Assembly (NCBI GenBank): GCA_009773995.1
Contig: VSMY01000056.1
Location: forward strand, 1-16,564
Direction: 5' to 3'
From: Oscillibacter sp.
GTDB taxonomy: Bacteria > Bacillota > Clostridia > Oscillospirales > Oscillospiraceae
Length of the DNA: 16,564 nt
Part shown: positions 12,777 to 16,564 of the stretch, piece by piece
How positions within the stretch are numbered: the stretch's first letter is position 1
Layout: each line of letters begins with the position of its first letter
Translations under genes and position numbers: made by a program
Notes under the pieces: generated by a model
What the model saw: only the letters and a program-made list of their open reading frames with translations
Told to the model about the DNA's origin: nothing
The model's database searches: none

Positions 12777-13934
12777 TCACCGGAGTCCGGCCTCCGTATA
12801 GGCGGCGCACACGCCCCCCGCCTCCTTGGCGGCGGAAAGGAAGGCCCGCAGCCCCGGGGAGCTGGCGGCGTCCCCCAGCCAGACGGCGGCGTCTCCCCGC
12901 CAGGAGGCCAAGCGGCGGACCAACTCCTGGGCCCCGGCGGCGTTCCGCAGGTCGTATCCGCTCCGGTCCAGCTCCGGCTGGAGGCAGCGGAACCCCGCCT
13001 CCCGCGCGGCCTGGAGGGCCTGGGACCCGCCGCCCCGGATGTAGGCCAGGCGGGTCTTGCCGCAGGTGGCCCGGAAGAGGGCGGCGTTGCCCGCCTCCAG
13101 CTGCTCCGCCACGGTCCGGTCCGGGTCCCCGGCGTCCGCCAGAATCCCGATGCTCTGCCCCTGGGCGGCGAGGCGGCGGAGGGTGCCCCCCTGCCGCTCC
13201 ATCTCCTCCGGCGTAAAGAAGAAGGCGGCCCCGGCGTCATAGCTCTCCAGGGCGTCCGCCAGGAGAGAGGCCCCGCTCCCCGCCTGGAAGCACAGGGATA
13301 TCCGCTTTCCGTCCAGTTCGGCGGCGGGGTCCTGGGAGCCGGGAACGGAAGAGGGCCTGCCGCTTCCGCCGGAGGACCCGCCCTCCGGTGCGGCCGCCTC
13401 CTTCGCCCGGATATAGTCGGCGTAGACGGAGTTCATGGGATACCGGGCGGCGTCGGCATAGGGCTTGTCCGACAAGCCGTAGTTCGGCTGACGGATCCAG
13501 ACCATGCTGCCGTGCTCCACCTCGATCACCGAGTACACCAGGTCGAAGTACCGGGAGACGGTGTTGGCGGGAACGAAGACCGTCCCGTTCCGCTGGATGG
13601 CTCCTGGGTAATAGGTGCCGCCGTCGTTGTCCAGGGCGTAGCTGGCGGAGAGGTTGTAGGTCAGGGACCGCCCGCCGCTGTAGAGCACCAAGCGCCCCTG
13701 GTCGTTGTTCAGCACCTGGGAGATGCCCAGGGCCTCCCGGGCCGCGCCGGTAAAAATAGAGCTGGCGATGTAGACGTACCCCCCGCTCCAGAAGGGCATG
13801 GTGTTGTCCGACAGGGGCAGGACATAGCTGCCCACGGCGGTGAAATAAACCCGGTCCGCCGCCCGGACGGGGGGGAGAGACAGCTGGAACGCCAGCAAGA
13901 ACGCCAAGAGCAAGGCCGCGGCCCGCCGTTTCAT
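12777..13934 (-). CDS. Secreted stalk-domain protein with a metal-ligand-free NodB-like domain
   Basis: This 385-residue protein has a signal peptide (MKRRAAALLLAFLLAFQLSL, cleavage likely after VRA near 25). An N-terminal domain (about 28-150) resembles the copper-amine-oxidase-like N-terminal or stalk domain (GTVFVPANTVSRYFDLVYS; SMVWI). A Gly/Ser/Pro linker follows (183-205). Residues about 210-383 follow the order of a NodB polysaccharide deacetylase: RISLCFQAG at 211-219 for the usual TFDDG strand, AAFFFTPEEM at 236-245, AAQGQSIGILADAG at 256-269 for the GHEIGNHTxxH region, and RLAYIRGGG at 295-303 for RPPYG. The two Asp and both His ligands are replaced, so deacetylase activity is not expected; a sugar-binding or structural role is possible. 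AAAGGAGGG precedes the start. It has its own promoter and lies between spoIID and the stress operon. Confidence 0.8.
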   Translation of the reverse strand: MKRRAAALLLAFLLAFQLSLPPVRAADRVYFTAVGSYVLPLSDNTMPFWSGGYVYIASSIFTGAAREALGISQVLNNDQGRLVLYSGGRSLTYNLSASYALDNDGGTYYPGAIQRNGTVFVPANTVSRYFDLVYSVIEVEHGSMVWIRQPNYGLSDKPYADAARYPMNSVYADYIRAKEAAAPEGGSSGGSGRPSSVPGSQDPAAELDGKRISLCFQAGSGASLLADALESYDAGAAFFFTPEEMERQGGTLRRLAAQGQSIGILADAGDPDRTVAEQLEAGNAALFRATCGKTRLAYIRGGGSQALQAAREAGFRCLQPELDRSGYDLRNAAGAQELVRRLASWRGDAAVWLGDAASSPGLRAFLSAAKEAGGVCAAYTEAGLR

Positions 13935-13974
13935 AAGCTGTCCCTCCTTTGTAGAATCTGTTGAAAACCAGTAT

Positions 13975-14004
13975 ATTTTATCATACCCCGGTGGGTTTTG
14001 TAAA
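13975..14004 (-). promoter_or_regulatory. Promoter for the stalk/NodB-like gene
   Basis: Read on the minus strand, TTTACA (13999-14004) and TAAAAT (13975-13980) are separated by 18 bases. A TGA before the -10 gives an extended -10 (TGnTAAAAT). It lies in the 78-base gap after the spoIID stop, so the gene need not depend on spoIID transcription. Confidence 0.6.
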
Positions 14005-14012
14005 GCCCGCTC

Positions 14013-15050
14013 TTAACCGTCGTAGGGCTCCACCGTCACCCCGGTATAATAATGAGTCAAAATCTCCCGGTAGTCCGCTCCCGCCGCCGCCATGGCGGCG
14101 GCGCCGTACTGGCTCAGGCCCACGCCGTGGCCGTAGCCGGTGACAAAGAAGACCATCTTGCCCTCCTGCGCTTCCCAGGTGAAGCAGGCGGAGCGGAGCT
14201 CCAGAGCCGCCCGCACCTGGGTTCCCTTTGCCGTCACGCCGCCCACGGAGACCGTGGCCACGCTGCCCGCGCCGTCGGCGGCGGGCTCTTTCAGCCAGCC
14301 CTCCATGCCGCCGGACAGGTCCGCCTCCGGAAAGGCGGCCTGGAGCTTGGCTTTCAGCTCCTCCGCCGTGAACTCCACCCGGCTGTAGTAGTTGGGGATG
14401 CGTTCCCCCGGCTCCGGAGAGCTGACCGCCTGGAGGTAGGGCAGGTCGTTGACCCAAACCTCCCCCGCCGCACGGGTCAGCCCCGCCGAGGAGGAGTGAA
14501 ACACCGCCAGAATGGGCACGCCGCCGTAGAGGATGGCCTCGCCGTCGGTGTCCCGCACCGCGGCCTCCACCTTGGCCTCGTAGGCGGCGGCATTCTCCCC
14601 CCAGTTGGTCCGGGCGCTTTCCGCGTCGATATACGCCTGGCAGCAGGTGTGGTCCGTGCACACGTCGGCGGCCGCCCCGTGGTTCCCGCCGGACTGGAGC
14701 TTGTACAGCGTATAGGTCCTGGCCGCCACCGCCTGGGCCTTCAGGGCCTCTGGCTCAAAGGAGGCGGGCATCTCCGCCCGGACCACCCCCAGGAGATAGG
14801 TCCCCAGGTCCATCTCCAGGACCTCCTCCCCGTCCAGCACCCGGAGGGGCCGGGCGGCGTCCAGCTCTCCGCCCGTGAAAGAAGGAGGCGGCGCCGCCTG
14901 TTCCGTCTCGTCCACCGGCTCCTCCCGTCCGAAGAGGGCCGAGCGGAAGGGAACCACCACCGCCAAGGGCAGCAGGAACAGCGCCGCCAGCAGCAGAACC
15001 GACACGGCGATAGACTGGCTTATCTGGCTCGTCCGTCTGTTTTGTCTCAT
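14013..15050 (-). CDS. spoIID: Stage II sporulation protein D (SpoIID lytic transglycosylase)
   Basis: SpoIID is a mother-cell membrane-anchored peptidoglycan lytic transglycosylase that acts with SpoIIM and SpoIIP during forespore engulfment. The 345-residue protein has one N-terminal membrane segment (about 12-34) and then the SpoIID/LytB domain. The catalytic Glu is E93 in VVRAEMPASFEPEALKAQAV, and AARTYTLYKL follows. The Cys/His cluster CTDHTCCQAY (131-140) sits where C. difficile SpoIID is reported to bind zinc. Further motifs are VFHSSSAGLT (183-192) and GYGHGVGLSQYGA (305-317). I chose the ATG at 15050 because AAAGGAGGAG lies five bases upstream; the open frame extends further up without a better site. 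A sigma-E-like promoter lies at 15149-15175. The SpoIID-related wall hydrolase paralogues are an alternative, but length and motifs fit SpoIID. Confidence 0.93.
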   Translation of the reverse strand: MRQNRRTSQISQSIAVSVLLLAALFLLPLAVVVPFRSALFGREEPVDETEQAAPPPSFTGGELDAARPLRVLDGEEVLEMDLGTYLLGVVRAEMPASFEPEALKAQAVAARTYTLYKLQSGGNHGAAADVCTDHTCCQAYIDAESARTNWGENAAAYEAKVEAAVRDTDGEAILYGGVPILAVFHSSSAGLTRAAGEVWVNDLPYLQAVSSPEPGERIPNYYSRVEFTAEELKAKLQAAFPEADLSGGMEGWLKEPAADGAGSVATVSVGGVTAKGTQVRAALELRSACFTWEAQEGKMVFFVTGYGHGVGLSQYGAAAMAAAGADYREILTHYYTGVTVEPYDG

Positions 15051-15135
15051 AGGTTCTCCTCCTTTGTTTATCTTCCACCCTATGCGCCGGAGGCGGGAAA
15101 GATACCCGGCTTGGGGCATTTTGGTAAACGCTCCG

Positions 15136-15149
15136 TATAGCTCGCTATA
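15136..15149. repeat. Short perfect dyad between spoIID and the aminotransferase gene
   Basis: TATAGC (15136-15141) and GCTATA (15144-15149) are inverted repeats two bases apart, touching the -10 of the putative spoIID promoter on its downstream side. It could be an operator. It is short, and AT-rich spacers yield such dyads by chance. Confidence 0.35.
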
Positions 15150-15175
15150 GTATATGCCAAAGCGTATCGGCCTAT
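15149..15175 (-). promoter_or_regulatory. Sigma-E-like promoter for spoIID
   Basis: Read on the minus strand, an ATA core (15173-15175) is followed after 16 bases by CATATACT (15149-15156), which matches 6 of 8 positions of the sigma-E -10 consensus CATACAAT. In Bacillus and Clostridia spoIID is a sigma-E regulon gene, so the match is expected. The leader to the ATG is about 90 bases. The -35 core is short, so confidence is moderate. Confidence 0.5.
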
Positions 15176-15191
15176 CGACCGCGTTCCCGAA

Positions 15192-15222
15192 ATTTCCCCA
15201 GGCCCGCCCGCCGCCGGGAAAT
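15192..15222. repeat. Spaced dyad upstream of the aminotransferase promoter
   Basis: ATTTCCC (15192-15198) and GGGAAAT (15216-15222) are perfect 7-base inverted repeats with a 17-base GC-rich spacer, ending 5 bases before the -35 box of the plus-strand promoter. Position would suit an activator or repressor. No family is recognised, and chance is possible. Confidence 0.35.
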
Positions 15223-15227
15223 AGGGC

Positions 15228-15256
15228 TTGAAACCGCCCGCCGGATTCGCTATACT
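15228..15256 (+). promoter_or_regulatory. Sigma-A-type promoter for the aminotransferase gene
   Basis: TTGAAA (15228-15233) and TATACT (15251-15256) are separated by exactly 17 bases, a good match at both boxes. The start would fall near 15263, giving a leader of about 33 bases that holds the AAAGGA ribosome site at 15281-15286. Confidence 0.75.
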
Positions 15257-15295
15257 AAGCTCTATCGAAACCACCGACAGAAAGGATGGATCTTT

Positions 15296-16564
15296 ATGAA
15301 GCCTTACGCGCAGCTCACCCCGGCGGAACGCGCCGGAGAATACGCCCGTCTGCAAGCGGAATTTGACGCCCTGAAGGCCCAGGGGCGGCAGCTCAACATG
15401 GCCCGGGGCAAGCCCGGAAAGCAGCAGCTGGACCTGGTCAGCGACATCCTCGGCCTGATGCGGGACCCCAAGGACTACGTCTCCGACGGCATCGACGTGC
15501 GGAACTACGGCGAGATGTACGGCCTCCCCGCCGCCCGGCGGCTCTTCGCGGACATCCTGGGCTGCAAGATGGAACAGGTCTTCGTGGGGGGCAACTCCAG
15601 CCTCCAGCTCATGTATGACACCGTCGCCAAGGCTTACACCCACGGCCTGCTTCACAGCCCCCGGCCCTGGTGCAAAGAGGAAACCGTCAAGTGGCTCTGC
15701 CCCGCCCCCGGCTACGACCGGCACTTCCGGGTGACGGAGACCTTCGGCTTTGAGCTGATTACCATTCCCATGACGGACCGCGGCCCGGACATGGACGCCG
15801 TGGAGGAAGCCGTCAAGGACCCGGCGGTCAAGGGGATCTGGTGCGTCCCCAAGTACTCCAATCCCGAGGGGGTCATCTACTCGGAGGAGACCATCCGCCG
15901 CCTGGCGGCCCTGTCCCCCGCCGCGCCGGACTTCCTCATTATGTGGGACAACGCCTACTGCGTCCACGAGTTCGAGGGGGACTACGTGCCCTTCCCGGAC
16001 ATCCTGTCCATCTGCGCGGAGGCGGGACACCCCGACATGGTCTTCGAATTCGCCTCCACGTCCAAAATTACCCTCCCCGGCGCGGGCGTGGCCTGCTTCG
16101 CCTGTTCCGAGGCCAACATGGCCCGCATGGAAACGCTCCTCACTCCCCAGGTCATCAGCTTCGACAAGGTGAACCAGCAGCGCCACGTCCTCTACCTCCA
16201 GGACAAGGCCCACACCCTGGAGCTGATGAAGCGGCACGCCGCCGTCATGGGGCCCAAGTTCCGCTGTGTGGCGGACGCCCTGGACAAGGAAATCGCCCCC
16301 CTGGAGATTGCCTCCTGGCGGCGGCCCAGGGGCGGGTACTTCGTGTCCTTCGACGCCATGCCCGGCACGGCCAAGCGGACCCTGGCCCTGTGCAGGGAAG
16401 CGGGGGTCACCATGACCGGCGCCGGGGCCACCTTCCCCTATGGGAAGGACCCCAGGGACAGCAACATCCGCATCGCCCCCTCCCTGCCGCCGGTGGAGGA
16501 GCTGGAGCAGGCCATGGCCGTGTTCTGCGTCTGCGTGAAAATGGCCGCTTTGGAGAAATTAGGG
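15296..16564 (+). CDS. Aspartate aminotransferase-like PLP enzyme (PF12897 type), 3' end cut by window
   Basis: I translated 423 codons from the ATG at 15296 without a stop up to the window edge; related enzymes are about this long, so only the last few codons are probably missing. The fold type I aminotransferase signature is complete: NMARGKPGKQQLDL near the N-terminus (34-46), NYGEMYGLPAARRLFADILG (70-89), GGNSSLQLM (98-106), N189 in YSNPEG, D218 and Y221 in DNAY, the PLP lysine K257 in FASTSKITLPGAG, and the carboxylate-binding R392 in SNIRIAPS. The NMARGKP start and overall order fit the Corynebacterium-type aspartate aminotransferase group (PF12897), which transfers the amino group between aspartate and 2-oxoglutarate. 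AAAGGA precedes the start. The gene stands alone behind its own promoter, divergent from spoIID. Substrate is inferred from family. Confidence 0.9.
   Translation, partial: MKPYAQLTPAERAGEYARLQAEFDALKAQGRQLNMARGKPGKQQLDLVSDILGLMRDPKDYVSDGIDVRNYGEMYGLPAARRLFADILGCKMEQVFVGGNSSLQLMYDTVAKAYTHGLLHSPRPWCKEETVKWLCPAPGYDRHFRVTETFGFELITIPMTDRGPDMDAVEEAVKDPAVKGIWCVPKYSNPEGVIYSEETIRRLAALSPAAPDFLIMWDNAYCVHEFEGDYVPFPDILSICAEAGHPDMVFEFASTSKITLPGAGVACFACSEANMARMETLLTPQVISFDKVNQQRHVLYLQDKAHTLELMKRHAAVMGPKFRCVADALDKEIAPLEIASWRRPRGGYFVSFDAMPGTAKRTLALCREAGVTMTGAGATFPYGKDPRDSNIRIAPSLPPVEELEQAMAVFCVCVKMAALEKLG

Overview
The window reads as chromosomal backbone of a high-GC, spore-forming Clostridia bacterium. Oscillospiraceae relatives (Flavonifractor/Lawsonibacter/Oscillibacter type) are the best guess. 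The reasons are GC-rich coding with strong GC3 and only the intergenic regions AT-rich, strong Shine-Dalgarno sites, a SpoIID gene, Clostridia-type two-component pairs, and an SLH-domain secreted protein. The lineage is inferred from style, not from a database search. I see no rRNA, tRNA, CRISPR array, phage or insertion sequence. All genes look intact except the last, which is cut by the window edge.

Layout. (1) 1-4666, plus strand: an AT-rich leader with a palindrome over a -35 box, then a tight run of prfC, an OmpR-type response regulator, a one-membrane-segment histidine kinase, rimM and trmD (GTG start). A strong bidirectional hairpin closes it. (2) 4717-8269, minus strand: a secreted SLH protein with its own promoter, and upstream of it a three-gene unit of a split ThrE-type exporter (YjjP-like, YjjB-like) and an acyl-ACP thioesterase. 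(3) 8270-9167: a divergent promoter region whose two -35 boxes touch, then exoA (exonuclease III) on the plus strand, closed by a second shared hairpin. (4) 9208-15050, minus strand: reading with transcription, spoIID, a secreted stalk plus NodB-like protein that has lost its metal ligands, then a response regulator, a two-membrane-segment HAMP kinase and membrane-anchored HtrA in one tightly packed operon (CssRS-HtrA-like). (5) 15051-16564: promoters for spoIID (sigma-E-like) and for a plus-strand aspartate aminotransferase-like PLP enzyme that runs to the window end.

How it fits together. Region 1 joins translation genes (release factor 3, ribosome assembly, tRNA m1G37 methylation) to a signalling pair with no obvious transporter or target nearby. 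Region 4 is an envelope block: spore engulfment, a pseudo-deacetylase, and a stress-sensor/protease operon. Nothing here is an obvious new defence or mobile system. The points most worth following up are the GGADGPT C-terminal tail on the SLH protein, the metal-ligand-free NodB protein, the Asp-to-Glu change at the TrmD catalytic position, the kinase pair buried in the prfC-rimM-trmD run, and the triple E(I/V)V-x-(T/S)Y repeat in the cytoplasmic tail of HtrA.
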